From the NCBI RefSeq assembly GCF_001653235.2, contig NC_035790.1, forward strand, positions 1,302,001 through 1,366,000: a DNA stretch of 64,000 nucleotides, in the 5' to 3' direction. This document shows positions 12,526 to 25,699 of the stretch, one piece after another (positions within the stretch are counted from its first letter, which is position 1; every line of letters begins with the position of its first letter). Origin of the DNA: Pochonia chlamydosporia 170. Taxonomy: Eukaryota; Ascomycota; Sordariomycetes; Hypocreales; Clavicipitaceae. The notes under the pieces were generated by a model. The model was not told where the DNA came from and ran no database searches. It worked only from the letters and a program-made list of their open reading frames with translations. The position numbers and the translations under genes are program-made.

Positions 12526-13002
12526 TTGTATACCCTAATGAAGATTGTGTGGAATAGTTGGGAGTTGGGTCGTGCTTATGTATATAATTGGGCATTTTGA
12601 TGCAATTGCAGCATAATGGTGGGAGTATGAGACATGAAGGCTGGTTTTCGGTCGGGGTAGAAACTAGCTCGGGAACTAATATTGATTCACTGGTAGTCCC
12701 TATGGCATGCATCTTTGTTCGCATACTTCGTCTCATTATCCTATCTGGTATCTACTATGTACAAAGCCGCACTGCGTTGCTGGCCCTCGAGACCTATCCT
12801 TCTCATGGATGATATGCATTTTTTCGTGGTTGGCCGTGAAATCATTTACATGATGTACAGTTACATTATGTACATGATGGTCTTTTTTTGAGAATTTTTC
12901 AAAATCGCTTTTTGGTATCCCGTCCCTGCTCTGATTCAGAGTAAAAGTGAAGAGCTAAAAAAAAAACAAAATGTACAGACGAATGATGGCGGTTTAAACA
13001 AG
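12526..13002. other. Convergent intergenic spacer
   Basis: It lies between the 3' ends of the MFS gene (plus) and the acid phosphatase gene (minus). The A/T-rich sequence near 12880-12970, with poly-A and poly-T runs, is suited to 3' end formation on either strand. Confidence 0.5.
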
Positions 13003-14520
13003 TTACTGGCCCTTGACACCAGCAGTCTCGGGGCCATTGCTGGCTCTTGCGAGGGTAGACTTCTTGACGAGGCGGAGGCCACCGAGGAGGATGACGGCAG
13101 CCTGGAGGCCAAGAATGACGACGAGGGTAACGAGGGCGCCGATGACGCCGGCAACGGGCTTGGAGACGCCATTGTCGGAAGAGTCGTTGGACTTGGTGGA
13201 CGCACCGTCGCCACCGGAGGTGGTGGAGTTGGCGGCACAGGCGCCGCTGGAGCTGCCGCAGAGAGTGCACCAGTGCTTGGTGTCGGTAATGGCGAACTTG
13301 TTCATGCCGGCCTTGAAGTCGTTCCAGGAGAGGGAGTTCTTGTCCTGGCCGAAAAGGGGGAATGGCTTGAGCTCGTTGTTGGCAGCGGTGCCGTTGGCGA
13401 AGAAGAAGCGGACGCTGATGTCGTCGGCGGTGGGCTTGGCGGCTGTGCTGGTGGTGTACAGCTCAAAGGTCATGGAGGAGGCGTAGTCGACGATGCCGTA
13501 GAAGTCCTGGCTGGCCTTGGGGAGCTGGGCGAGACCGAAGAAGGCCATGAAGGTGCCATAGGCGCCGAACTGAGCGTTGAACTTGGCGGCTCCCTTGGTG
13601 CCGTCCACAACTGCCTGGAGGGAGTCGAGGATTTGGCCGCCCAGGACGGAGCCGGCAATTGCACGGACGGGCTCACTGGCGTTGTAGGCCAGGTTCCACT
13701 CGTGGATAGAGGCCAGGTTGAAGAGACGGTCAAAAGTCTGGTTGGTGATCAAGTTGCCAGAGGGGATCGAAGAGTTGTGAATCTTGGCGACGTTGATGTA
13801 GTCCCAGACTGCGTGTAAGTTAGTATGTTGAACTTGCAGGGCCCTTCTTTACGTCATGTTTAAGGGATGAGAGTGGGAATACATACTGGTATAGCCGTTC
13901 TTGAAGTTGGCAGCATCCTTGTTGTAGGTGGTGCTGATAACAGGCACGATGCTCTGATACAAGTCCATGGACTCGTCGTAGGTCTTCTTGTAGTCAGAAG
14001 AGGTGAAGTAGCTGTTGGAGCTCGCCACACCGTTGTCACAGCCACTGCCGCCCTGCAGCCAGCCCTGGTTCTCGGCTTTATTGGCTGTGGCAGCATCACT
14101 GATGGCGTTGACAGGAATATACTGATATCCGCCGAGAGGTCCCTCAACCTTGGTTCCATTGGCAAGAGTCTCGGTCTTGCCAGTAGGAGGGTACAGGCCC
14201 TGGAGGAAAGTCAAGGCCGAGTTGTGCAGGACAGCATCCTGGGGTGCGGTGACCTGCAGCTGAGACAAGATTGGGTTGTCGCTGCTGACGCCAGAGATGC
14301 GGACCGAAGCATCAGACTGGACATAGCGCTTCCGGTAGAAGGATCCGGATGAGTAAACCTCCTCAGCGCCAAGGGCAGTCAGGTTCACGGGAGTCCAAGC
14401 CTTGGCAGTGCGATCTCCATGTCGGTGGAAGATGTAGACGCCCAAGACACGCTCGTCGGCAGCAGAGACAAGCGTGGTGGCGGCGGCAGCCGACAGGGCA
14501 ACCAGAAGCTTGGATTGCAT
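13003..14520 (-). CDS. Secreted, membrane-anchored histidine acid phosphatase
   Basis: Two exons (14520-13887 and 13808-13003) join across a GTATGT...CTAAC...CAG intron to give 479 residues. It has an N-terminal signal peptide (MQSKLLVALSAAAATTLVSA) and then the phosphohistidine motif HRHGDRTAK at about 32-40, which marks histidine acid phosphatases (branch 2). There are many N-glycosylation sites. Before the end come a Cys-containing patch (CTLCGSSSGAC), a Ser/Thr stalk, one hydrophobic helix (about 430-452) and a basic tail, so the enzyme is probably held at the plasma membrane or cell surface. The usual second catalytic motif, His-Asp, is not visible; the likely equivalent segment reads FGAYGTFMAFFGLAQL. 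A TATATATG-type TATA element at about 14742-14749 lies some 225 bp upstream. The role in phosphate release from organic phosphates is family knowledge. Confidence 0.9.
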
Positions 14521-16979
14521 TGTACTCTTGGCGACGGTAACAGTGTGGGTGGTGAGGGGTGGTGGCTCTGATTGTTCTTCTTGTCTTGGCTCAACACGCT
14601 TGTGGTGATGGCTGAATCAAAAGTCTCGCAAGATCCAATGGATATCGCAGAGCAGAGGAGAGCTAGAAATAATGTTCAGGGAAAGAAACCAAGGGAAGAA
14701 GAGAAAAAGGTTCGCAAAGGATCTCAGCGGAAGAAGCTCTTCATATATAGCTCCATCAGAAGGCGTGGGAAATACCAGGTTCGGTCAGTGAGGGGCTTTT
14801 GGAAGCTCAACTTCAATGTAGTCTCGAGATGGCATGGCGCGCCGCGGGACGGGCAAGCAGTCTGGCCAGTTGAGGCACCAGGACCAGGCTAGAGAAGCAT
14901 GTTGAACCCTCCTGGCAAACCAGAGGCCACAAAATGCCACAGCTGGGCCATTACAGGGTCGCACTTGCCTTCATTTGGAGCTCTTTCCCCGCCTGTAAAT
15001 CCGTGATGGATGCTGCAAGTCCTGCAGCTGCTCCGATGATCCAGTCTTGTTCAACTTGACTGTGATAATATCCCTGCCGCCCGAAGAAACCACACCAGAT
15101 TTCACAACGGACTAGGCCAATGCATGCCAGCCGCCAGTGGCAATTATTGGGGCACCAGACTCGTCTAACGACCTCTTGATAATCAACTCTGAATTTCTTC
15201 AGCTCCATCACATCTTGACCCCCGCCACCCAGCGAGGGTCCGAAGCTTGCATGCTCTGTCTGTCCCAGTCACCAGGCTCTTCTCAATTGCAGCATCCATT
15301 GACGCTGAACTACTTTCTAGAGTCTCCTTTCAGTCACTGTTTCCAAAATTCATGACTCTCCCATTCCGAATATTCTTCTTCGGTCCCAATTCAGCCGATG
15401 ACTGACAAACGATCATGCAAAGTGGCTCACCTCCAAAGCCAAGGCTTGTTCATGGTCAAGAACTTTGTCGACTCCACCTTGCCGAAAGGCGTGCCAGGAA
15501 TCAGCATCCACGAGGTGACTCGCCCACACATTCTGTGGAGACAATCAAAGAAGAAATCTCCCCATTTGAAACTGGACCGATTCAGACAAGAGGTTGGAGA
15601 TGAACAAACTGGCAAGGGATTGACTTTTTCTCTCTAGCTGTTTTACTTCCAGCCTGCAACAAGGCCAGCAACGAAATCAAAACGCCACGTTGATTGTGGC
15701 GGTCCAATCCGCGGAACCAATTCATGAAGCCTGCATCTCCGGAGGTTTCCATCAACAACAGATAGGAAATGCTGTTTTTCAGATAACGGAATGACATGAT
15801 ATGACAGCCCACAACAGCCAGAATGACTAGTAAAACAGGAGAGAATCATTCGAACAGTTCTTGGGGAAATCAATCTTTCCTTTTTCTAACACTGCCGTTG
15901 CCCTCAGGACTTTTACCATCAACAGCTGTACACCTGTGCCTGCTGCTCGAGATTTATTCTTCGCCACTGCAGGAGAACGGCGACAGCCGCCGACTGCGCC
16001 GATGTTTGGGCGGGTCGGTGCCGCTCCACGACATGGAACCCGGAGTAAGGCTGCTTGTCCCACATTATTCCACCAGACCTTGTCTCGACAACCAATTTCC
16101 TTCAACAAAAACAGCCCTGAAATGGTCCTGGTCAATCGGCGACGTGCGTGAACGTTGGAAACAATTCACAACTCACTCTTGTTTCCATTTGTGGCTTGAG
16201 TCCTGGATTAGTATGGAAAGGTGAACATCCATTGAACGAATCATAGGTATCTCAATCCCACACCACCTTGACCAAAACGTACATGCCAAACGTCAACTAG
16301 AAGCGAAACGTGGAGAAATACCTGCAGAACCGCTTTGCCGACATGTAGCGTGCATATAGTTTTCCTGGTAAATTGGGGGAAACAAAATCTCTCGGGTATG
16401 GGTGCCGGACGAGTTTCGTGGGTTGAGTCGCCTCCAGATATTGAAGTTACGTAGCGATGAAACTAGTTTGGTTTTGTTTCATCCTTGCAATTATTTGGTG
16501 CTTTATCCCAAACTGGATTGTTTGGAACTTCATTATCATAGTGCCAAATATAGACCTGGCAGGCTTCAGCAGCCCCAACCATGGTTCGGTGATCGTCAAG
16601 TTTGCCGTAAACTGTGCTGAGTCGTATTGCTACATATTTTTCACAATGCAACCGCCCGCTTCTCTAAGTTAATCCCACAGCCGAGTCAATCTGCCTGTCT
16701 CGCCATTGCAAGCCCCGTTTCCGGCACCGGTCACGGAACTTCGGGCAACGGAGCTGGTAACAAGTCTGATTCATCTCGCATTTCCCTGTACTGTTCCTTG
16801 CTCCCAACAAAGGCTTTGTCTATGGCTTTCTTGACGGAGTTTTCACGTTGTCGGTGCTGCATCCCAAGTCAGGCTTGTGGAAGTTTGGCAATGAAACGGA
16901 ACATGCCGCATGTTTTGATATTCTGAATCAGGATGGCTGTTTTACACTTCTTCGACGCTGGATATGACAAGACTATGTA
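14521..16979. other. Intergenic, about 2.5 kb, no supported gene
   Basis: This is the promoter side of the acid phosphatase and the 3' side of the reductase. Open frames are all under 135 codons, overlap on both strands and show no domain. Confidence 0.5.
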
Positions 16980-18374
16980 TTACAACTTGACCTTGGGCTC
17001 CACGCCGTCGGGTAGCAAGAAATCAGGATACTTCAGGTTCTCGCCACCCATGGCAACACCACCCTGTCTTCTCCAAGAACCACCGTCCACAACCAACACA
17101 TGTCCGTTTACGTGAGAACCAGCAGAGCTAAATAGGTACACCGTAGCATCGGCGATATCCTTGACGGTTCCCAGACGACCCGTAGGGATAGACCGGGAGT
17201 GATGTTTGAGCGCAGCGGCATCGCTGGTCAGGAGACGAGCAGCGCCTTCGGTTTCGGCAATGGCCCCAGGGGAAATGACGTTGCTCGTGACGCCGCGGGG
17301 TCCGTATTCCAGGGCTACAGAGGCCATAAGGGAGTCGACGGATGCTTTCGCCGCGGCGACGTGGCCCTGCATGGGCATGCCGGTGTAGTGGAAGGTGGCG
17401 GAGACGTAGATGATGCGTGCGTCAGAGCTCTCGAGGAGGTATGGCATAGTAGCTTTGATGGTGTTGAAGGTACCGAGGACGTCGATGTCCATTACGGCTT
17501 TGAAGGCGTTGGAGCTCATGCCTTCCATGGAGACAATGAAGTTACCGGCTGCTCCGGCACTGTTGGGTCGTTAGCTTTGGTTCTGGCATCAGCAGATGAG
17601 GCGCATATGAGAACTGTTGAAATGTCGTGGTAGTTGGCTCAAGAGCGGGAGGCTCAACACGCCGGTCTACAATTCATCTTGTGTAGTTCCGTGGGTATGC
17701 GTCCGCATTCTGATGGAGTTGATATGGATATTCTTACATGACAAAGTCAATGCCGCCGAGCTCCTTCGCACATCTGGCAGCCGCGTCTTTGAGGTTCTCG
17801 ACCTACGCCGGGGTTAGAAACACTTAAAACAAGATAGCCTAATGGGTGAATAGAAGTGAAGTGGAAAAGAAAAGGTAATAGCAGAGAAGATCGAGATCAT
17901 CGTTTGGGCATCCAGGAGGCACAACTCAAGCGCGACGCTCTCTCGACACACAACCAAATATGCTTGAAAAGCTCACCTTGCGGACATCACATCCTCCAAT
18001 GCCAATAACCTTTGCGCCGGGACGAACCGTCGCAATATCTCTGGCCGCTTCTTCCGTCTTCTCAACGTTTCGCCCAATGATGCACGCGTTGGCACCTAGA
18101 CGGACCAACGCCCTAGTCTGCATACTACAGATGGTCCCGGCGCCGCCAGTTACAAAGACGACACGTCCCTCTGTTACGCAAAAGCTCGCCGTCAGCAAAG
18201 ACATTTCAGTAATTTCATTTTGGTTCACCGCGCCACGTTGTACAGCGTGAGACTCCACGCGAGCGATATTACCCAGCTAGCTGAACAGGGAGAACCAATG
18301 GCAGGCAAAGGGGACGTACTGAACAGGTCATCTCGCCAGATAGGGCTGAGATAATGCGACTCGGGGTAAGGCAT
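16980..18374 (-). CDS. Peroxisomal 2,4-dienoyl-CoA reductase-like SDR
   Basis: Four exons (18374-18320, 18170-17977, 17802-17738, 17559-16980) give 297 residues, starting MPYPESHYLSPIWRDD. It is a classical short-chain dehydrogenase fold: VFVTGGAGTIC nucleotide-binding motif at about 23-33, the RNVEKTEE cofactor-specificity stretch, and a VVDGGSW strand near the end. The Tyr of the usual YxxxK is absent: the segment reads HVAAAKASVD, with the Lys kept and His five residues before it. This is what peroxisomal dienoyl-CoA reductases (Sps19/DECR2) show, so the family call is firm. These enzymes reduce 2,4-dienoyl-CoA with NADPH so that unsaturated fatty acids can enter beta-oxidation. The C-terminus ends VKL, a non-standard variant of the SKL peroxisomal signal. 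Confidence 0.88.
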
Positions 18375-21300
18375 GTTGTGGGGTGTTGAAGTTGCGAAAC
18401 AATGACGTCCGTGTGCAGGAAAGAAAAAAGGGGATGAGTTGGCCGTTACAAGCGAGATGAGACTCCTGGATTTGTCGTTATTTGTCTTGGTTCTCCGTGG
18501 ATTATTGAGTTGGCTGGCTATTACGTGGCTAGCAGCGCTGTCGGATCAGTTGAAGCCTGGTTGAATCCTCCAACGGTCTTTGAGATCCGGTAGGACGGTA
18601 TATATTTACAAAAACGATGTCGTAGGATTAGATATGTCTCCAAAAAGTCCGTCCTAATAGCCCGGACTTCGCTTCGTCTGGGGTTGGCGTCGCTTGGATG
18701 CGAATGCGATGTGCCTCGGCCCGGTCGGTGGGAAGTGGAGATAATTTGCCTGGGGAAGAACGATTCTCGGCCTATGAGATGTGCTGGGTGGATTGTCGCA
18801 GTTGGAAGCTCCTGCCCTGACACCTGTCTGCTATCCAGGAGAGACCAATGGATGCGCTGCAGTACAAAGGGTCCAACACCCAACGAAGGAGCTTGTGATT
18901 TGAGCTCCCCAGCCCGGAAGGTGCGATTGATTGAGGGGTCGGGTAACTACCAGACATGTACTTGATGAGGGGCGGCTTCTCCAGCTCCATGAATTCCTTC
19001 ATCTCGGACAGTCAACCGCGCATGAGCTGGGAGCCCGGAGTATCACATCATCATCACCGACCGTGCTGGCTGCTTCGCGTTTTCCTTCTGCGACAATGAG
19101 TACCATGGTCTTGCTGTCTCATGAGTAAGACCAATATCCAAGCGCTCGCTCATTGTCAATGCCGTCGGAGCTGGATGCTCTTCCCGAGCCACATTGTTTT
19201 TCGCCTCGAGTCCACTCCCCAAAGGGTCCGTGAGCGTCTCCATTCACCAACCTTTTTGGACGTGACCAACGCACATGCCTACTGCTGGTGAATGAGGAGA
19301 AAATACGAGAGAGGAAGGGCGGCCCAGCAGCTTGTTTCGCAGAGGGATAGCATCGACACCAAACTGCCTGCAGCCGAAGATACTGCTCGACGCATCCAGG
19401 ATCTCGTCTACATCGTCAACACCACGTATCCACCCTGTTCTGCCAAAAGAAAACAAAAAGTCAAGTTAGACTTGGCGATTGACTACGATAGACTGCGATA
19501 TGCCCTCCAGCACATCTTTCATTTGGCGGACTGACATACTGCTCGCAAGCTGGGATATGGAACCAAAGTCGTCTATGTTTGAGTGTGGCTCTGCGCAGTG
19601 AATCGGCGACAGGAGTTTCCTCATTGGGAGCTAAGCCAACGCCTATCTGGACTTAGCCTCGACAAATAAACTTTATGTCTGGTATCATTTCTGTACACTA
19701 CACAGAAATTGATGCTACCTTGGAGGTGGTACACATCTAGTTCCCGTCGGTAGCCCGTCGGAAAGATCTCCAGCAAAATGTCAAAGTTATGGACCAGTCA
19801 CTAGGCATATCCAGAATTTGTCTGGCTTCGTCCAGACGAGGCTAATTCCGGTACATCATCTGCCACTCACTCGCGTATTCCCAACTTTTGTTACCGTACT
19901 CCGTATTTGGTTGAAAGACAACGGAGACATTTTTACTGGTCCAATTACGAGCACACAGACATGTTGGGCCATATTTTTATTCCAGCTGACCGTGACCAAA
20001 GACAAACCCCCCGACATAATAGCAGTCTACTTTTTCAGTGCGTGTCTGTCGATCTTTGACTTAGCTGGTTGTCTTGCTCGAACCTTTGTCAGCAGTCCAC
20101 AACTTGAGACAAGGCATTTGAGTTTGGACAGCATGGCCACTCACTACATGATGCAGTTTCCCAAACCTGGTATCATAAAGGTTCTTACAACACCGCGGCA
20201 GCCGACCATGTCTTTGTTTTGGCCTTTCTAGGCCCTGGGATTTCTCGGGGAATGGCATATCAGAACTAATACGTCTGTTCCGACATGTTCAATAAGGTCT
20301 GTAACTGGTTCCCTTGCTTTGACAAGCTTCTGAGCTTCAGACGATCCAACATTCAACGGCGCACGGCCGTTCTACTACCCCGGAACATTTCCTACTTCCA
20401 AATTCCACCAGTCAAATAGATTTCTGTTTCGTCAACTGAGAGAAACTCGCATTAGAATGAAACCACCCCAGGGGTAGGAACATTGACAGCTCCAGCAACG
20501 GCCAACCAGCAAACGTGATGTGCTTCGATGATACCATTGAATGCGGTCAACGACTGTTTGCCACCACCGACGTCTTCTCGTAGCGACATGCAATGTCCTT
20601 TCCAGCAGTCATACACTACTCTATCCTGCCACCAGAATCCAGAAGGTATCGAGTAATGGGTTTTTGTGCAGCTGGTTATTTCTTCTCCGTGATATTACCT
20701 TAGGCATCCTCATTTCTGCTAGGGCTCTCTAGATTTTGTCGTTCTGATGAACCCTTCTCACTCGCTCTTTGCCAGCATCCCACAATCCGGCATACTACTC
20801 ACCTTGAGGGCTCCAAGGTCAGACTGCCTGCATTACCAACGGAGATGTCGCCGGGGCTGGGATTGAGAGGCGTCACAGGTATGTTGGAGGAATCTGTCAA
20901 GGGCGATCATACATGGTTTCAACAGTCACAATTTTGACCATCCGACTATAAAATGATCAAGTTAAGTAGCATCCCGTCAAGATCTCGGTGCTTCCGGCCC
21001 GGTAAAATAACACAAAATGTTATGATGGCCGCCCCCCAATGCCGAATGGATCGACAAGCCACCATCATTCGCAGAAGCAAGCCTAGCCCCCATTCATCGG
21101 GGGCCAGGGGTCCTTGATACCACTAGTATCAAATGCTGGACTTATGATGGCTCGCAGGTTGCTTTGCTTGTCACCCCTTTGGCTGTCAGGTGCTGCGAGA
21201 CAGCGAGGTAAATCCCAATTTTCTTCAGCTTTGGTCCGAACATCAGACGTCAAGAATCACAGCCGAGGGGTATGTGGTTACGAAAAGCACAGGTCCCCAT

Positions 21301-22013
21301 CGTGTAAAGTTCATGCGCCTACGCCAATTCGTGCGGCTCGATGTAATTCGAAACGACCTCCCCGTCGTCACCGGCCTGGTCATGGAAAGCGGTCAAAACA
21401 TGATCTCTTACAGAGAGCAGGCTTCGAGATTCATCGGGTACAACCCCTGGTTGGGAAGAGCGTCTTGTCTTTCGGCCATGTAATTTGCACAGCTGGAAAA
21501 CTATAAGGAGCCTTGGCAATGTCGTCGATCAGACTGCGAACGGGCAGCAATGCACCCGTGTGTGCAATATGTGCCTTACTTTTAATTTACCAAATGAGAC
21601 CGCGCGTGCATGATTGCGTTTGTTACCCTGCTCTCGCGTGGGGGCATGGTTGCAGAATCAATGTACTTGGTAAATCAGTCGTGGCTTTCAACGTACACAA
21701 CTGAAAGAGAGTTCAATATTTACAAGCATAATCCCTTCCCACCCTCATCTACTCCTGGGAAATGCGTGGTCTAAGGTACCGTTTCCGGCTATTGTCCTTC
21801 TTTCTTGTCCTACTCAATTCTAAACGGCAGGCCGATGAATAACTTCATACTAACTCCTATTTGACGCTGGACTGACCCACACTATGCAAAGATGGGGTAA
21901 ATGTCAAACCTAACCCTCATTCTGGTCCTGGGTTCTGTACCCCAAAGGGCCGTGCCCCAGATGACTTGTAACATGAGATTTGCGCCACTTGCTTCCAAGC
22001 CTTTGATGGGCAT

Positions 22014-22050
22014 GGGCGTGGGCGTGGGCGTGGGCGTGGGCGTGGGCGTG
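22014..22050 (+). repeat. (GGGCGT)6 tandem hexamer
   Basis: Six perfect copies of the hexamer plus one extra base, preceded by a GGGCAT variant. It is a microsatellite; no gene spans it. Confidence 0.95.
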
Positions 22051-25000
22051 GCTTTCGTTTCGGTGCCAAGGTCAAGTAAGCCCTTTTCGCTCAATCTCTA
22101 CCCGAAGCACTTTGCACGCTGTGAAGGTTTATTGTAAGTCGACACTCACCCGACACGGCAGTTCTGGCTGTAGCGTGCAGATGCCAAGTTATCTGATTGC
22201 CCTTAGTGTACAACATTGCCGAAATAGCTTGCGGATAGATTTCAAGTCAGTCGTCGTTGCTCTCAAAAAGCTGACACAGGTCACTGACATGCGCTTTGGT
22301 CCCACAACTGTATTTCCGGCTCTGCGCAAGATGCATCGGATAAGAAAGAACAGGCGCTTCTATTAAATTACTATGCTATTATATGTCTGATCGCCTTCCC
22401 GGTACCGTGTGTCGAAGAAAGAAAGCTCCAAAACTCCATTGCTTGCCGATATCAAATCCCAGGAAAACATTCATGTCCTCAGTTGGTGCGGATATGGCCG
22501 ACCAATTCTCCCACAACCGCGAGACTTCTCATCTGTTCAGTGAATCCCCTTCTCCTCCTGACATATGAGGAATGTGAAATTTTGGTTGCAACATTTTTGA
22601 TGCATAGTTGCCAATGTTTACCAGCAATCCCAGAGTCCAGGTGCCCTGATGGACAGTGCAGTGATGGTGAAACATCTTGTACTCAACTCCAATTGAAACC
22701 CAGGCAAAAAGTGAAGAGTTATAGGGTCCCGGCCAAAACATCTGGCCTAGTTGCCAGTGGTGTCGTGATATGAACATTTCGTCCTTGCTGGCCTTCGAAC
22801 ATGTACGTTGTAAAGGCAGTGCACCAAGTTTTGAACCGCAACGTAAGGAATTCGATCCTTCGAGCGATTCCGGGACGATTGTTCGACCAACTTGGATGTA
22901 TCGAGGGTGAGCTCATACCACTCATCCACAACATAATGGGCAACTCTCAGGAAGAACGATGAATCGCTCATGCGGCCCCATGGGACACGAGCGATCCCGA
23001 CTTCCATCTGTCGACGTGCTGCAAAAGTGAGCCCCAGGGTCGGTGCAAGACGTGTAAATGTAGTAATTCTTTGTAAAATTGCACATTTCGAAGGGCAGCG
23101 TAATCGAAGGACGATGTGGGAGCCGATGAGGACAAGAGCTTGAAACTTGAGAGCCGTAATCTGATGCGGCCAAATAAAACCTTGACTGTGTGCTAGCAGT
23201 GCCAAAATTGAGTTGGGTTGAGAAACTGGAGAGGTAAAGTATAAGTTATATAGAGAAACATGTAGCCAAGTGATGAGAAGCTAAAGCCAAACAGAATCTA
23301 GCGGGTGGATCACGGAAGTGACATATATCATACGTTGGCTTGGTAAATGTCCGTTGTGATAACACACTATGCTATAGGCGTCTGGCTCAATAGCTCCAAC
23401 TTTGCCGAGAGTATTGCCACGGTTGAGTGGGGCTATGAGGTAGAGAAAATGAATGTGATGCGAGAGAGGCCGAGTCTGAGGTGAGAAGGACGTGCGGATA
23501 TATATTGAGAAAGGCCCTTGGTGTTATACTACATGGGGGGAAAGACTATGAATGTGATGATGGCGCGGAATCAGCATCCGGACATCATGACAGGGAACTT
23601 GCTTGAGACCATTCACTGCCATGTCTAGGAAGCGTTGGGTTAGTGTCGCCATCCTAGTTACACGGAGGGGTGAGTTTGTGTCCAAGACTAAGAAGAAACA
23701 TGTGTGATATCTACCTAGTAAAAACACAACGTAAAACAAGCGCTCAAGAGGATAAACAAGAATGCTGGTTAGGACCTCCTCGTCCCGCCCTTTGGTGGGA
23801 CATAGGTTGATTGGCCTTGGTTCCCAAGTTCCGAGCGGTCAACGTGCGGACGATGTAGTAGATTGGCCAAGGGGTCCAAGGGGAGAAAAAAAAAATCAAA
23901 CCACTAATAAAGGCGTCGGTTGATGACAGTGCGCAGGAGAAGGGGGCGGCGTTTGAGTCGGTTAAAGCATGCTGGAGCCTGCAAACCTTCAAGGGAGCTC
24001 ATATGCTCTCCAAAGGTCGGGTGGAAATGTACTCCATACTTTCGGAGTACATTGCAACGATGGAGTGCATGCCCGCAAGCCACTCCCTCCTCCACAAAGC
24101 TACTCATGCAGGAGCCTGGCATTCTGCCCATGATGGTACCTGGTGCAGTGGTGCCAGGACGAGACTTCGATTTGAGTCAAAGCGACAGGTGGCTCCCAGG
24201 GGGTGAGTGAACAGTTCCTTGTGGGTGTGTGGACATGGACGATTGAAGGAGCTGCAAGCTCTGAGCAGCATTTGCCCGGCGAGCCCAGCTCACCAGACAT
24301 TTGACGAGGACCAGTGCCAGGAATCCTGGCCTTGTGGAGCAGCTCCTAGTCCTGTTCAAAGCATGGAGCTGCAGCAAACCCTAGCCGCAGCCCGTAGCTC
24401 CGTGACATCTGCAGGCAAATCGAAGAGGCTCAACAGTGTTGCGACAGTCCCCGGCTTGTCAGCTCAGGGAGGAAAACGCAGGATAGCAGACATGTGCTTG
24501 CGTATCGCACACTGGAGAAAAAGAAAGAAGATACCAAGCCGTAGCTATATGGGGACGGTGCAAAGGGCCGTGCTCAGACTTTTCAGTATGGGCGAGCTCA
24601 AGCTTATGCGCCACTAATCCTTACTATTGCTGCCCACTTCCCAGTGTGAATGATGGCAGATATGAAAAGATTTTTGCTTTTGTGTCGCGTAAATAACACA
24701 GGGAGATATTGGAATTGTCCGAAGTTTGCGTTGATTGCCCTGTCCGCCAATCTGGTCATCGCTAGGACCTGGGACCAAAAGAATGGAACCGTACCAATTA
24801 TGACGGTTGAATAAGTTAGCAAACGGCCAGGCAAGCATGAACCGACGTCAAAACCTGGTGGAGAGGAACTCACACCAGGAAGCACCACTCTGCCAGCAAT
24901 CGACGCCATAGGTCGATGTAAAGTGCATGCAAGGATGCTGTGAGTGCTGGGTGCATGCCCCTGGTACTCCATAAAGAGACACACCAACCTCATGCTGATC

Positions 25001-25233
25001 GAGGCTTGACAGGGGCAGTTGGGACAACCACGATCTCAAAGTGATAATTGCCAGGTCTGATATCTGGACAAGCAGTACGGAGTACCGGTTACGGAGTAGG
25101 CCGTCTGGTGTTACCCACTTGAGATGGGATATCCCAGGCCGATGTGGCAGAGAGCGGCCCTTTGGACAGCGTCGGAATTGTCGCTTCCTGTAGACCGTAC
25201 TGAGCCGACATGGGGCTTTCAACAGTTTCTTAT

Positions 25234-25699
25234 TACCTAGGTAGTTGGTCTGCTGTACCTGAACCGGGCCTTGCGGCAACAATGCCTGAGCGTTTGGCCA
25301 TGGCGTTCGGAACCAAGTGTGAAGCGAAAGCGTTTAATGTACCACAGAGTACGGAGTAAAGTACCTAGGTATGGGAGTAATATTCGGCAGAATTACTGCC
25401 TACGTAGGTAGTCATGCACCGGTTGAGCAAAGCGTGAACGTGCGTGACTGTGACACAGGTCGTGCTGGCTGTTGAGCGGATACGTGTCAATGAGTTGAGA
25501 CTTATATGCGTCATTGGTCGGGTCTCATACCAAGGTACCTAAGTTGAAAAACAGCAGTTAGAAGTCAATGTCGATCGGTCTGCCAGGCTGAACAGCTTCT
25601 TGGATCAAAATTGGAGATGGTTGGAAAACATCCATCGTCTCATCTCAACTTTGGTAGGTACATGCAGATTATCCAAGTACCTAAGTACCTAGGTACTTA
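25234..25699. repeat. Cluster of TACCTAGGTA palindromes
   Basis: Exact copies lie at 25234-25243, 25362-25371 and 25686-25695. The last sits in an 18-nt perfect palindrome, TAAGTACCTAGGTACTTA, at 25682-25699. Partial versions (GGTACC, CTACGTAGG) lie between and after them. Confidence 0.85.

Noticed and set aside
13273..13818. 181-codon plus-strand frame opposite the acid phosphatase
   Set aside because: It is an antisense shadow of the GC-rich second exon; the Gly/Val/Glu-rich product mirrors the real codons.
21961..22060. GGGCGT repeat as a telomere-like sequence
   Set aside because: The unit does not match the fungal TTAGGG telomere repeat and the array is only six units long, inside normal sequence.
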